DNA of 64,000 nucleotides from Prevotella sp. GTDB lineage: Bacteria > Bacteroidota > Bacteroidia > Bacteroidales > Bacteroidaceae. Below are positions 42,527 to 51,452 of this stretch, one piece after another (the stretch's first letter is position 1; each line of letters begins with the position of its first letter). The DNA is taken from positions 1 to 64,000 of the forward strand of contig JAJWLX010000015.1 of NCBI GenBank assembly GCA_021636625.1, given 5' to 3'. Below the pieces are notes generated by a model. The model saw nothing but the letters and a program-made list of their open reading frames with translations, ran no database searches and was not told where the DNA came from. The position numbers were made by a program, and so were the translations under genes.

Positions 42527-43756
42527 ATGAATTTTCCATTCTTTATTGCTCGCAGGTATCTCTTTTCCAAGAAGAGTACACACGTTATCAATGTGATCAG
42601 CTCCATCTCTGTGATTGGTGTGGCTGTGGCAACGATGGCACTCGTCATCGTGCTGAGCGTATTTAATGGTTTCCACGACCTGGTGGCTACGCTCTTTACG
42701 AGCTTCGACCCGCAGTTGAAGGTGGTGCCGATGGAGGGAAAGACGGCGCCTGCCGATGACCCGATATTGACGCAGATACGTATGCTGCCACAGGTAGATG
42801 TGGCTACAGAAACCGTGGAAGACCAGGCGCTGGCAATCTATGACGACCGTCAGGCTATGGTGAGGATCAAGGGCGTGGACGACAACTTCTCAGAGTTGTC
42901 ACATATCAACGACATCCTTTATGGTGATGGCAGTTTCTCGCTCCATGCTGCCAATCTGCAGTATGGAACCGTGGGTATCCGTCTGGCGCAGACCTTGGGT
43001 ATCGGGGCAAAATGGGATGGTTTTATGAAGATTTATGCTCCGCAGAAGGAGGGACAGTTGGATATGATGAATCCGGATGCCGGCTTCGTGGTTGATTCTC
43101 TGAATTCTCCGGGTGTGCTCTTCGCCGTCAAGCAGTCGAAATACGACAAGAATTATATCATCACCTCCATTGCCTTTGCGCGCAACCTCTTCGGGCAGCA
43201 GGGTATGCTCTCTGATTTGGAAATCCGCCTGAAGGAGGGTAGTGACTTGCAGGCAGTAAAGGCTGAGATGCAGAAGATTGCCGGCACCAAGTATAAGGTG
43301 CTGGATAGATTTGAGCAGCAGGAAGATACTTTCAAGATCATGTCGATAGAGAAGCTGATGGCTTACATCTTCCTGACCTTTATCCTCGTAGTGGCATGTT
43401 TCAACATCATCGGTTCGCTCTCGATGCTCATCATCGATAAGAAGAACGATGTGGTGACATTGCGGAATCTGGGTGCCAATGACAAGCAGATTACGCGTGT
43501 CTTCCTCTTCGAGGGAAGAATGATTGCAGTGATTGGTGCGGTGATTGGTATCGGATTGGGTCTGTTGCTCTGCTGGCTGCAGCAGCAGTATGGCTTCGTA
43601 AGACTGGGCGACTCCGAGGGCTCCTTCATCGTAAATGCTTATCCGGTAAGCGTTCACTATTCTGATGTAGCCATCATCTTTGTAACGGTTATCGCCGTAG
43701 GCTGGCTTGCCGTATGGTATCCGGTGAGAGCATTGAGTAAAAGACTTTTGAGTTAA
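42527..43756 (+). CDS. LolC/LolE-like ABC transporter permease (FtsX fold)
   Basis: 409 aa. One N-terminal membrane span (residues about 22-45), a large periplasmic MacB-PCD-like domain, and three C-terminal spans with the FtsX signature (VTLRNLGANDKQITRVFLFEG, cut here as TLRNLGANDKQITRVFL). It probably releases lipoproteins from the inner membrane to LolA with a separately encoded ATPase. No ATPase gene is adjacent. The position after rbfA is a common Bacteroidetes arrangement. Confidence 0.85.
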   Translation: MNFPFFIARRYLFSKKSTHVINVISSISVIGVAVATMALVIVLSVFNGFHDLVATLFTSFDPQLKVVPMEGKTAPADDPILTQIRMLPQVDVATETVEDQALAIYDDRQAMVRIKGVDDNFSELSHINDILYGDGSFSLHAANLQYGTVGIRLAQTLGIGAKWDGFMKIYAPQKEGQLDMMNPDAGFVVDSLNSPGVLFAVKQSKYDKNYIITSIAFARNLFGQQGMLSDLEIRLKEGSDLQAVKAEMQKIAGTKYKVLDRFEQQEDTFKIMSIEKLMAYIFLTFILVVACFNIIGSLSMLIIDKKNDVVTLRNLGANDKQITRVFLFEGRMIAVIGAVIGIGLGLLLCWLQQQYGFVRLGDSEGSFIVNAYPVSVHYSDVAIIFVTVIAVGWLAVWYPVRALSKRLLS

Positions 43757-43759
43757 TAG

Positions 43760-43830
43760 AAAGAAATAAGCATAAAAAATCCTGCTTGTGTATGATCAAC
43801 GCAAGCAGGATTTTTTATGCTTATTTCTTT
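43760..43830. terminator. 29-bp perfect-stem bidirectional terminator
   Basis: Arms 43760-43788 and 43802-43830 are perfect inverted copies, with A/T-rich outer parts giving a T run in each direction. It separates the permease and O-methyltransferase genes; the next stop codon begins at 43831. Confidence 0.92.
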
Positions 43831-44469
43831 TTATTTCTTTCTGATGAGTGTCAAGCCATCGCGCAGCGGCAGGATGACTACTTCCACCCTAGGGTCGTTG
43901 GCAATCAGGTCATTGAATGCTCGGATGCCCTTGGTCTGATGGTCACGGTCGTAGGCTGGGTCGATGACGTGCCCGTCCCACAGCGTATTGTCTGCCAGAA
44001 TATATCCGCCAGGATTCAGAATCTTCATCACCATCTCGTATGTCTCAATATAGGTGCGCTTGTCGCCATCCACGAAAGCCAGGTCAAACATCACCCCCAG
44101 TTTGGGCGCTTCTTCGTTGGCATCGCCAATACGGAAATCAATCTTGTCGGCAACATCCGAACCCTCAATCCAGGGACGGGTGAAATCTTCCATCTCGTCA
44201 TTGATTTCGAAAGTATAGAGCTTGCCTCCTTCCTGCAATCCCTGAGCCAGACAGATGGCGCTGTAGCCACTGAAGGTTCCCACCTCAAGAATATTCTTGG
44301 GGCGAATCATCTGAACCAGCATCTTGAGTAATCTGCCCTGGATGTGACCACTCGCCATACGTCCGTGAATGGTATGGATATTGGTGGCACGGTAGAGACG
44401 GTAGAGGTAATCTCCCTCTGGCTCAATATGTTGGCAGATGTATTTGTCTATCAATTCTGTTTCGGTCAT
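43831..44469 (-). CDS. Class I SAM-dependent O-methyltransferase
   Basis: 212 aa from ATG 44469, which follows aroQ by one base; the longer frame has no start signal. SAM motif ILEVGTFSGYSAICLA near residues 61-76, and the metal-binding DGDKRTYIETY, DNTLWDG pattern of COMT/CCoAMT-like enzymes. It methylates a small catechol-like or other phenolic acceptor; substrate unknown. It is co-transcribed with aroQ. Confidence 0.85.
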   Translation of the reverse strand: MTETELIDKYICQHIEPEGDYLYRLYRATNIHTIHGRMASGHIQGRLLKMLVQMIRPKNILEVGTFSGYSAICLAQGLQEGGKLYTFEINDEMEDFTRPWIEGSDVADKIDFRIGDANEEAPKLGVMFDLAFVDGDKRTYIETYEMVMKILNPGGYILADNTLWDGHVIDPAYDRDHQTKGIRAFNDLIANDPRVEVVILPLRDGLTLIRKK

Positions 44470-44470
44470 C

Positions 44471-44905
44471 TTACTCCCCGTTTTCCTTTTGTGATAAGAT
44501 TCCTGCGATGGCAAGGTCGTAGGAAGCCAGACCGAATCCACAGATGACTCCCAGGCAGGCGCAGGAGATGTAAGAGTGATGGCGGAACTCCTCGCGCTTG
44601 TGCACATTGGAGATATGTACCTCTACGCAAGGGCATTTCATGCTGCGGATGCAATCCTGCAAGGCAATGCTGGTGTGGGTGTAGGCACCCGCATTGAGCA
44701 CTACGCCATCGTAGGTGAAGCCTACTTCCTGCAACTTGTTGATAAGCTCGCCCTCGATGTTGCTCTGATAGTATTCTATCTCTACATCAGGGTATTTAGC
44801 CTTCAACTTAGGCAGATAGCTCTCGAAAGAATTGCTGCCATAAATGCCTGGCTCGCGAACGCCCAGGAGGTTCAAATTAGGACCATTGATAATCTGTATC
44901 TTCAT
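44471..44905 (-). CDS. aroQ: Type II 3-dehydroquinate dehydratase
   Basis: 144 aa from ATG 44905. Start motif IINGPNLNLLGVREPGIYG with the catalytic Arg/Tyr loop, VVLNAGAYTHTS with the His region and VEVHISNVHKREEFRHHS near the C-terminus. It converts 3-dehydroquinate to 3-dehydroshikimate in the shikimate path. The extended frame to 45055 crosses a promoter for the divergent xerD and is rejected. Confidence 0.95.
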   Translation of the reverse strand: MKIQIINGPNLNLLGVREPGIYGSNSFESYLPKLKAKYPDVEIEYYQSNIEGELINKLQEVGFTYDGVVLNAGAYTHTSIALQDCIRSMKCPCVEVHISNVHKREEFRHHSYISCACLGVICGFGLASYDLAIAGILSQKENGE

Positions 44906-44944
44906 AATCACATGATTTTTTAAGTCTGTATCATTAATTTTTTG

Positions 44945-44952
44945 TATCTTTG
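44945..44952 (+). promoter_or_regulatory. -7 box (TATCTTTG) for xerD
   Basis: TATCTTTG 87 bp before ATG 45039; the -33 position is T-rich without an exact TTTG. Confidence 0.5.
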
Positions 44953-45038
44953 CAGATGCATAGGTTATCTGTCTCGTAGCTAACCCTGATGCAAAGGTAA
45001 TAATAAAATTGGAAACTGACAAGAATTTAGATAAGAAA

Positions 45039-45944
45039 ATGGCAAATGACATCATCAGGAATTATATGAGGTACCTCAAGCTGGAGCGAAACTATACGTA
45101 TAATACGCTTGAGGCATATCGCCACGACCTGGAATATCTCATAGAATATGCCCGCCAGAACGATGTGGCACTGGTGGATATGAAGCTGGAAAATCTGGAG
45201 AACTTCTCGGCAAGTCTTCACGACAAAGGCATCGTTGCCCGCTCACAGGCACGCATCCTCTGTGGTGTGCGCTCCTTCTACCGTTATCTGGTGACCGACG
45301 GCTATATCAAGGATGATCCTACCGAACTGTTGCCTTCGCCGCAGATAGGCGAACATTTGCCGGAATATCTCTCTGTAGAGGAGGTGGATATGCTGGAGGC
45401 TGCCATCGATCTCTCGAAATGGGAAGGGCAGCGCAACAAGGCTATCATCGAAACCCTTTTCTCCTGCGGACTGCGTGTTACGGAACTGGTGAATCTCAAG
45501 ATAAGCCAGATCTTTGAGGAGGATAAGTTTATCAGAGTTCTGGGAAAGGGACGGAAGGAGAGGCTGGTGCCTATCTCTGACAGGGCATTGAAGGAAATCC
45601 ACCTGTGGTACATCGACCGCAATCTCATGAAGATCAAGCCCGGAGAGGAAGATTATGTCTTTCTGAACCGCCGAGGTGCCCATCTTACCCGTGTGATGAT
45701 TCTCATCATGATCAAGAATGCGGCACAGGATGCGGGTATCAAGAAAACCATTTCGCCCCATACGCTGAGACATAGTTTTGCCACCGCTCTGCTCAAGGGT
45801 GGAGCCGACCTGAGAGTGATTCAGGCACTGCTGGGACACGAGGACATCGGAACCACGGAAATCTATACGCATATCGAAACTTCCGACCTCAGAGATGCCA
45901 TCTTATACCATCATCCACGCAATATCAGGCACAGGGAAGAATAA
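45039..45944 (+). CDS. xerD: Site-specific tyrosine recombinase XerD
   Basis: 301 aa from ATG 45039; the frame is also open from TTG 45009. SAM-like N-terminal domain (residues about 5-90), then the catalytic domain with Arg146 (CGLRVTE), HTLRHSFAT (H-x-x-R) and the nucleophile Tyr276 (TTEIYTHI). It resolves chromosome dimers at dif with XerC. Nothing mobile surrounds it, so a housekeeping role fits. Xer paralogues cannot be separated fully by eye. Confidence 0.88.
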   Translation: MANDIIRNYMRYLKLERNYTYNTLEAYRHDLEYLIEYARQNDVALVDMKLENLENFSASLHDKGIVARSQARILCGVRSFYRYLVTDGYIKDDPTELLPSPQIGEHLPEYLSVEEVDMLEAAIDLSKWEGQRNKAIIETLFSCGLRVTELVNLKISQIFEEDKFIRVLGKGRKERLVPISDRALKEIHLWYIDRNLMKIKPGEEDYVFLNRRGAHLTRVMILIMIKNAAQDAGIKKTISPHTLRHSFATALLKGGADLRVIQALLGHEDIGTTEIYTHIETSDLRDAILYHHPRNIRHREE

Positions 45945-46034
45945 ATGGTTATGATTCAGCTACAAAAGGAGGATTATTCGGCTGTATTTGCTCTATTTTT
46001 CGGCTGAATATGGCAGAATCTGAAAAAAAATGCG

Positions 46035-46042
46035 TAACTTTG
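46035..46042 (+). promoter_or_regulatory. -7 box (TAACTTTG) of metK
   Basis: TAACTTTG about 50 bp before ATG 46093; no exact -33 TTTG. No SAM riboswitch-like fold was noticed in the short leader. Confidence 0.55.
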
Positions 46043-46092
46043 CAGCCGTAAAATAAAGAATATCAATTAATAACAGAAAATAAAGGAAAAAT

Positions 46093-47367
46093 ATGGCATA
46101 TTTGTTTTCATCAGAATCAGTTTCTGAAGGACATCCAGATAAGGTGGCCGACCAGATTTCAGATGCTTTGCTCGATCAGTTCCTGGCATACGATGACCAT
46201 GCTCACTGCGCTATCGAGAGCTTCTGTACTACTGGTCAGGTAGTAATCATGGGCGAGGTTCGCTCTAATGTATATGTTGACTTGCAGACTATCGCCCGCA
46301 AGACCATCAAGAAGATTGGTTATACCAAGAGCGAGTATCAGTTTGACGGTGATTCTTGTGGCGTGCTCACTGCTATCCACGAGCAGAGTGATGACATCAA
46401 CCGCGGTGTAAGCCGTGAGGAGGATGAGAATCAGGGTGCTGGCGACCAGGGTATGATGTTCGGTTACGCTACAAACGAAACCGCTAACTACATGCCTGTA
46501 TCACTCGACCTGGCACAGCTCATCATGCGTGTGCTTGCTGATATCCGCAAGGAGGGTAAGGTGATGACTTATCTCCGTCCAGACTCTAAGAGCCAGGTTA
46601 CCATCGAGTACTCAGACGATAATATCCCACAGCGCATCGATACCATCGTGGTTTCTACCCAGCACGATGACTTCATCAAGAAGTCAAATGGCGAGGACGA
46701 TGATGATGCCATGTTGGCAAAGATTCGTGAGGATGTGATCAATATCCTGATTCCAAGAGTAAAGACTCACTTGAGCGACAAGGTATTGGCTCTCTTCAAC
46801 GATGACATCAAGTACTTCGTAAACCCTACCGGTAAATTCGTGATTGGTGGTCCTCATGGAGATACAGGTCTTACCGGCCGTAAGATCATCGTAGATACCT
46901 ACGGTGGCAAGGGTGCTCACGGTGGTGGTGCCTTCTCTGGCAAGGATTCTAGTAAGGTGGACCGTTCTGCAGCTTATGCAACCCGTTACATCGCCAAGAA
47001 CATGGTAGCTGCCGGCGTGGCAGACGAGATGTTGGTTCAGGTAAGTTACGCTATCGGCGTGGCAGAGCCTGTAAGCATCTACGTAAATACCTATGGCAGA
47101 AGCCATGTGAATATGGCCGACAGCGAGATTGCCAAGAAGATTGCCGAGATGTTTGATCTCCGTCCAAAGGCTATCGAGCGCCAGTTGAAGTTGCGCCAGC
47201 CAATGTTCTTTGAAACTGCCGCATACGGACACATGGGACGTAAGAACGAGGTTGTGGAGAAGACCTTCACCAGCCGTTATCACGAAGCAAAGACCATGAA
47301 GGTAGAGCTCTTCACATGGGAGAAGCTCGATAAGGTAGATGAAATCAAGAAGGCTTTCGGTCTTTAA
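46093..47367 (+). CDS. metK: S-adenosylmethionine synthase
   Basis: 424 aa, about 40 longer than the E. coli enzyme, with extra residues near DDDDAMLAKIREDVIN, as in other Bacteroidetes. Motifs: SEGHPDKVADQISDA at the N-terminus, GDQGMMFGYAT and GGGAFSGKDSSKVDRSAAY. It makes SAM from methionine and ATP in the cytoplasm. Single gene with its own promoter. Confidence 0.96.
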   Translation: MAYLFSSESVSEGHPDKVADQISDALLDQFLAYDDHAHCAIESFCTTGQVVIMGEVRSNVYVDLQTIARKTIKKIGYTKSEYQFDGDSCGVLTAIHEQSDDINRGVSREEDENQGAGDQGMMFGYATNETANYMPVSLDLAQLIMRVLADIRKEGKVMTYLRPDSKSQVTIEYSDDNIPQRIDTIVVSTQHDDFIKKSNGEDDDDAMLAKIREDVINILIPRVKTHLSDKVLALFNDDIKYFVNPTGKFVIGGPHGDTGLTGRKIIVDTYGGKGAHGGGAFSGKDSSKVDRSAAYATRYIAKNMVAAGVADEMLVQVSYAIGVAEPVSIYVNTYGRSHVNMADSEIAKKIAEMFDLRPKAIERQLKLRQPMFFETAAYGHMGRKNEVVEKTFTSRYHEAKTMKVELFTWEKLDKVDEIKKAFGL

Positions 47368-47417
47368 GGAACGAATAACAATAAGAGAGCGGTTTCTTAG
47401 GAAATCGATAGAAAAGA

Positions 47418-48449
47418 ATGGTGCAGCAAGCAGATTCGATACATACAGGTCTGGAGATTGAAGCTGAATTACAGCAGCAATCTGTCCAGCAAAAACATAG
47501 CAGCCAACTCACACCTAAGCAGGTGCTGAGTTGGCTGCCTAAGAATGCGACCCCTGCCCAACAGGATTCCATGATCAGGGCGCACATCAAACCCTGTGAG
47601 ATTACTCACTGGAGCAGGATGCCCGATACCCTGCATCTGCCCGGACATAAGGCCGGCAAGAGTTTCAGAGATGTGAGCTTGCCACAATACTATCGTGAGT
47701 CGTTCTTCTCGAAAGACTCGCTCTTCCATCCTGAGCTAAGAGGTGGAAGACTGGGTGTGGCGGGTGATCCGGTGCCTTATACGGTGGCGGGCGACAACTT
47801 CATCACCTCGTTGCTGCTTTTGTGCTTTGTGTTGGCATGTATTGCATTCTCCAAGTCGAAGCATTTCGTTTTCCGCCAGGCAAAGGCCTTCTTCCGCGTT
47901 CAGCGAGAGGGAACTACGGTGATTACGGAGACGAGTTCGGAGGTTCGCTTCCAGTTCTTCTTTGTATTGCAGACCTGCCTGCTGGTGGCACTCGGATACT
48001 TCTTCTACTCGAAGGCATCCATCAGCGATACGTTTACCATCGAGCAGAATTGGGTAATCTGTATCTATGCCGGATATGTGATGAGCTATTGCCTGATCAA
48101 GGCTTTGCTCTATACCATAGCGGGTCTGGTATTCTTCGACAAGAAAAAAAATGAACAATGGCTCAAGGCGTATCTCTTCCTGTTATCCTGCGAGGGAGTA
48201 CTGCTGTTCCCGGTAGTTATGCTCCTGTCTTACTTCGACTTATCGCTCCAGGTAGCAGTGATATATACCATTATAGTACTCGTATTGGTGAAAATGTTGT
48301 CATTTTATAAGAGTTATCTTATCTTTTTTAAAAGAAATGGCTTGTTTTTGCAGATAATTTTGTACTTTTGTGCCCTTGAAGTAGTACCTCTGTCTGCCCT
48401 TTGGGGTGGACTCGTATTAATCAGTCATTATTTGAAAATAAACTTTTAA
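47418..48449 (+). CDS. DUF4271 membrane protein
   Basis: 343 aa. The soluble N-terminal part (about 1-125) is Gln- and His-rich, and five or six membrane spans follow (first near 125-140). The family is Bacteroidetes-specific and nearly always precedes hemD, as here (6-bp gap). Function is unknown; the position hints at an envelope or heme-linked role, which is inference. Confidence 0.8.
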   Translation: MVQQADSIHTGLEIEAELQQQSVQQKHSSQLTPKQVLSWLPKNATPAQQDSMIRAHIKPCEITHWSRMPDTLHLPGHKAGKSFRDVSLPQYYRESFFSKDSLFHPELRGGRLGVAGDPVPYTVAGDNFITSLLLLCFVLACIAFSKSKHFVFRQAKAFFRVQREGTTVITETSSEVRFQFFFVLQTCLLVALGYFFYSKASISDTFTIEQNWVICIYAGYVMSYCLIKALLYTIAGLVFFDKKKNEQWLKAYLFLLSCEGVLLFPVVMLLSYFDLSLQVAVIYTIIVLVLVKMLSFYKSYLIFFKRNGLFLQIILYFCALEVVPLSALWGGLVLISHYLKINF

Positions 48450-48455
48450 GACAAG

Positions 48456-49205
48456 ATGATTAAAAAAATTTTAGTTTCTCAGCCAAAACCGGCAAGTGAG
48501 AAATCTCCTTACTATGATATCGAGAAGGAGTACGGCGTAGAATGTGTGTTCCGCCCATTCTTTAAGGTTGAGGGACTTACAGCGAAAGAATTCCGTCAGC
48601 AGAAGATTAATCTGTTAGACTACACTGCAGTCGTTTTTACATCTCGCCATGCAGTGGACAATTACTTCAAATTAGCCAAGGAGATGCGTATTACCATTCC
48701 TGAGGATATGAAGTATTTCTGTGTTATTGAGACCATCGCACTCTATATCCAGAAGTATGTACAGTATCGTAAGCGCAAGGTCTTCTTCGGTGATACTGGT
48801 AAGATCGACGGATTGATGGCACAGATGAGTCGTCATAAAGGAGAGAAATATCTCGTTCCACTGAGTAGTGTGCACAATGATGATGTGAAGAACCTTCTCG
48901 ACGAAAAGAAGCTGAATCATACTGAGTGCGTGATGTATCGCACGGTAAGCAATGACTTCACAGAGGAAGAAATCAAGTCGTTCGACTATGATATGATGAT
49001 TTTCTTCAGTCCTACAGGAGTAAAAGCCCTGAAGAAGAACTTCCCTAAGTTTGAGCAGGGCAAGATTGCTCTCGGTGCTTTCGGTCCGGCAACCATGAAG
49101 ACTGTAACTGACGAAGGTCTTCGCATTGACTTGGAGGCTCCTACCAAGGAGTTCCCATCCATGACTGGAGCGCTGAAGGATTATCTGAAGCGAAACAATA
49201 AATAA
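48456..49205 (+). CDS. hemD: Uroporphyrinogen-III synthase
   Basis: 249 aa, two-lobed HemD fold. Visible patterns: ILVSQPKPASE at the N-terminus, FTSRHAVDNYFKL near residues 52-64 and FFSPTGVKALKKNF near 184-197. It cyclises hydroxymethylbilane with ring D inversion. Other heme genes are not adjacent. Sequence conservation in the family is low, so this rests on context too. Confidence 0.85.
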   Translation: MIKKILVSQPKPASEKSPYYDIEKEYGVECVFRPFFKVEGLTAKEFRQQKINLLDYTAVVFTSRHAVDNYFKLAKEMRITIPEDMKYFCVIETIALYIQKYVQYRKRKVFFGDTGKIDGLMAQMSRHKGEKYLVPLSSVHNDDVKNLLDEKKLNHTECVMYRTVSNDFTEEEIKSFDYDMMIFFSPTGVKALKKNFPKFEQGKIALGAFGPATMKTVTDEGLRIDLEAPTKEFPSMTGALKDYLKRNNK

Positions 49206-49213
49206 GAAACTAT

Positions 49214-49618
49214 ATGATGTTGACAGAAACAGATAACACTTTCGGAAAGAGAGAGCACCTATGCAAGCAGACGCTCATAGACCAGCTCTTTAGCGGTAAA
49301 GCCCATGTTATGACGGCTTGGCCCTTGAAGATGGTGTATCTTGTTGTTGACAAGACTGATGAGCAGAGTGCTTCTGTAGAACTGATGGTAAGCGTGTCGA
49401 AGCGATTCTTCAAGAGAGCCGTGAAGCGCAATCGGGTGAAAAGACAGGTCCGTGAGGCTTACCGCACCCAGAAGCATGAGCTGATGGAGCGTATGGCACA
49501 GATGCCCGACAAGCAGCTGCTGCTTGCCGTCATCTGGCAGGATGGCAAACTGCACGATTCGGCTGAGCTGAATGCCAAGATGAACAAGAACCTGCAACGA
49601 TTGGTAGAGAAACTATGA
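49214..49618 (+). CDS. rnpA: Ribonuclease P protein component
   Basis: 134 aa. The RNR motif is seen as VKRNRVKRQVREAYR near residues 73-87, and the substrate-binding FGKREHLCKQTLIDQLF segment lies at the N-terminus. It binds RNase P RNA for tRNA 5' processing. It overlaps yidD by 4 bp. An rpmH gene, usual upstream in other phyla, is absent. Confidence 0.93.
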   Translation: MMLTETDNTFGKREHLCKQTLIDQLFSGKAHVMTAWPLKMVYLVVDKTDEQSASVELMVSVSKRFFKRAVKRNRVKRQVREAYRTQKHELMERMAQMPDKQLLLAVIWQDGKLHDSAELNAKMNKNLQRLVEKL

Positions 49619-49866
49619 AGTATCTGCATATCGTCTGGCATGGAATCGTAAAAGTACTGACCTGGCTGTTGGTACTTCCTATCCTGTTCTATCAGAAGTG
49701 CATCACTCCCTATACACCGCCATCATGCCGCTTTCAGCCAACCTGCTCAGAATATGCCAGGCAAGCCATACGGAAGCATGGACCTTTCAAGGGGCTGGCT
49801 TTGGCAATATGGCGTATCTTGAGATGCAACCCTTGGGGTGGTTCGGGCTATGATCCCGTGCCGTAA
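49615..49866 (+). CDS. yidD: Membrane protein insertion efficiency factor
   Basis: 83 aa. N-terminal amphipathic/hydrophobic helix, then the family signature YQKCITPYTPPSCRFQPTCSEYA with three conserved Cys (split here as YQKCITPYTPPSCRF and PTCSEYA) and NPWGGSGYDPVP at the end. It assists YidC-mediated membrane insertion. Its start overlaps rnpA (ATGA). Confidence 0.93.
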   Translation: MKYLHIVWHGIVKVLTWLLVLPILFYQKCITPYTPPSCRFQPTCSEYARQAIRKHGPFKGLALAIWRILRCNPWGGSGYDPVP

Positions 49867-49929
49867 GTTTCCGGCTGTTTCGCTGGGCCCCTTATACATA
49901 TTATATAATATATAAAGAAATCACATTCG

Positions 49930-51231
49930 ATGGCAAAAAATTTTGTTGAAGAATTGAAATGGCGTGGTATGCTGGCACAGATTATGCCAGGTACTGAGGA
50001 ATACCTTAACACCCATATGGTGTCTGCCTATCTCGGAACAGACCCTACTGCAGACTCTCTGCACATCGGTCACCTTTGCGGTATCATGATGTTGCGTCAC
50101 TTGCAGCGTTGTGGCCATAAGCCTTATCTCCTCGTGGGAGGTGCTACAGGTATGATTGGCGACCCTTCTGGCAAGAGCCAGGAGCGTAATCTTCTCGATT
50201 CAGAGACTCTCTATCATAACCAGGAAGCTATCAAGAAGCAGGTATCTAAGTTCCTCGACTTTGATGGCAATGAGCCAAACAAGGCGGAGTTGGTTAATAA
50301 CTATGACTGGATGAAGGACTTCACCTTCCTCGACTTTGCTCGTGTGGTAGGTAAGCACATCACAGTTAACTATATGATGGCGAAGGATAGCGTGCAGAAG
50401 CGCTTGAACGGTGAGGCACGTGATGGCTTGTCTTTCACAGAGTTCACCTATCAGTTGCTCCAGGGCTACGACTTCCTCTATCAGTATGAGAAGTATGGCG
50501 TGCGCCTCCAGTTGGGTGGTAACGACCAGTGGGGTAACATGACTACCGGTACTGAGTTGATTCACCGTACATTGGGTAACGACGCAGAGTGCTTCTGCCT
50601 CACTTGCCCATTGATTACCAAGGCAGACGGTAAGAAGTTCGGTAAGACAGAGAGCGGTAACATCTGGCTGGATCGTAACCGTACTACTCCTTATGCTTTC
50701 TACCAGTTCTGGTTAAACGTAAGCGATGACGACGCAGAGAAGTATATCAAGATCTTTACCGACCTCGACAAGGAGACTATCGATGCCCTCGTAGAGGAGC
50801 ACAAGCAGGATCCAGGTCGCCGTGTACTCCAGAAGCGTCTGGCTGAGGAGGTTACCATAATGGTTCATTCTCAGGAGGATTTGGATATGGCTATCGCAGC
50901 CAGCAACATCCTCTTCGGTAAGGCTACCAAGGAGAATCTGGCACAGCTCGATGAGGCTACATTGAACGATGTATTCGCCAATGTTCCTCACTACGACCTC
51001 GACAAGAACCTGCTCGGTGGTACAGCCGTAGATCTCTTCAATCAGGAGGGTATGCAGATCTTCCCAAGCAAGAGCGAGATGCGCAAGCTCGTTAAGGGTG
51101 GTGGCGTTTCTCTCAACAAGGAGAAACTCGCTGCTTTCGACCAGGTTGTAACTGCTGATGACCTGATTGACGGCAAGTATCTTTTGGTTCAGAAAGGTAA
51201 GAAGAACTACTTCTTGATTACCGTTAAGTAA
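49930..51231 (+). CDS. tyrS: Tyrosyl-tRNA synthetase
   Basis: 433 aa. Class I signatures: ADSLHIGHL (HIGH) near residues 39-47 and KKFGKTESG (KMSKS-like, here KFGKT) near 236-244. A C-terminal S4 domain (about 370-433) carries VSLNKEKL. It charges tRNA-Tyr. It ends shortly before a hairpin that overlaps the tRNA-Gln promoter. Confidence 0.95.
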   Translation: MAKNFVEELKWRGMLAQIMPGTEEYLNTHMVSAYLGTDPTADSLHIGHLCGIMMLRHLQRCGHKPYLLVGGATGMIGDPSGKSQERNLLDSETLYHNQEAIKKQVSKFLDFDGNEPNKAELVNNYDWMKDFTFLDFARVVGKHITVNYMMAKDSVQKRLNGEARDGLSFTEFTYQLLQGYDFLYQYEKYGVRLQLGGNDQWGNMTTGTELIHRTLGNDAECFCLTCPLITKADGKKFGKTESGNIWLDRNRTTPYAFYQFWLNVSDDDAEKYIKIFTDLDKETIDALVEEHKQDPGRRVLQKRLAEEVTIMVHSQEDLDMAIAASNILFGKATKENLAQLDEATLNDVFANVPHYDLDKNLLGGTAVDLFNQEGMQIFPSKSEMRKLVKGGGVSLNKEKLAAFDQVVTADDLIDGKYLLVQKGKKNYFLITVK

Positions 51232-51252
51232 TCGTTAAAAGTATTGAAAATA

Positions 51253-51284
51253 TTTGGTAGTGGAGAAAAAATCCACTACCTTTG
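51253..51284 (+). promoter_or_regulatory. Promoter of tRNA-Gln with a hairpin inside its spacer
   Basis: TTTG (51253-51256), 20-bp spacer, TACCTTTG (51277-51284): a full consensus match. The stem GGTAGTGGA (51256-51264) / TCCACTACC (51272-51280) begins at the G of -33 and ends in the -7 box; it probably terminates tyrS. Confidence 0.8.
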
Positions 51285-51297
51285 TAGCCGATTTGCT

Positions 51298-51368
51298 TGT
51301 CCTATGGTGTAATGGTAGCACTACAGTTTTTGGTTCTGTCAGTGGTGGTTCGAATCCGCCTGGGACAA
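51298..51368 (+). tRNA. tRNA-Gln (anticodon TTG)
   Basis: Cloverleaf: acceptor TGTCCTA / TGGGACA, D-loop GTAATGGTAG, anticodon loop TTTTGGT with TTG, T-arm GGTGGTTCGAATCCGCC and an A discriminator. CCA is not encoded. The anticodon stem has a T-T mismatch at its inner pair (ACAGT / TCTGT). Confidence 0.93.
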
Positions 51369-51376
51369 CAGGTCAT

Positions 51377-51418
51377 AAATAACCCTTCAAGTCTTTGCGG
51401 ATTTGAAGGGTTATTTTG
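51377..51418 (+). terminator. tRNA-Gln terminator
   Basis: AAATAACCCTTCAA / TTGAAGGGTTATTT stem with a T-rich end, 9 bp after the tRNA. Confidence 0.88.
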
Positions 51419-51452
51419 TTATATAAGAGTTTAGTTTAGGTAGAGAAAGTTT

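Noticed and set aside
45039..45944. Integrase of a mobile element
   Set aside because: The protein matches XerD length and motifs, and the neighbours are housekeeping genes without attachment-site repeats.
46043..46092. SAM riboswitch before metK
   Set aside because: The leader is too short and no stems resembling SAM-I, SAM-II or SAM-IV are visible.
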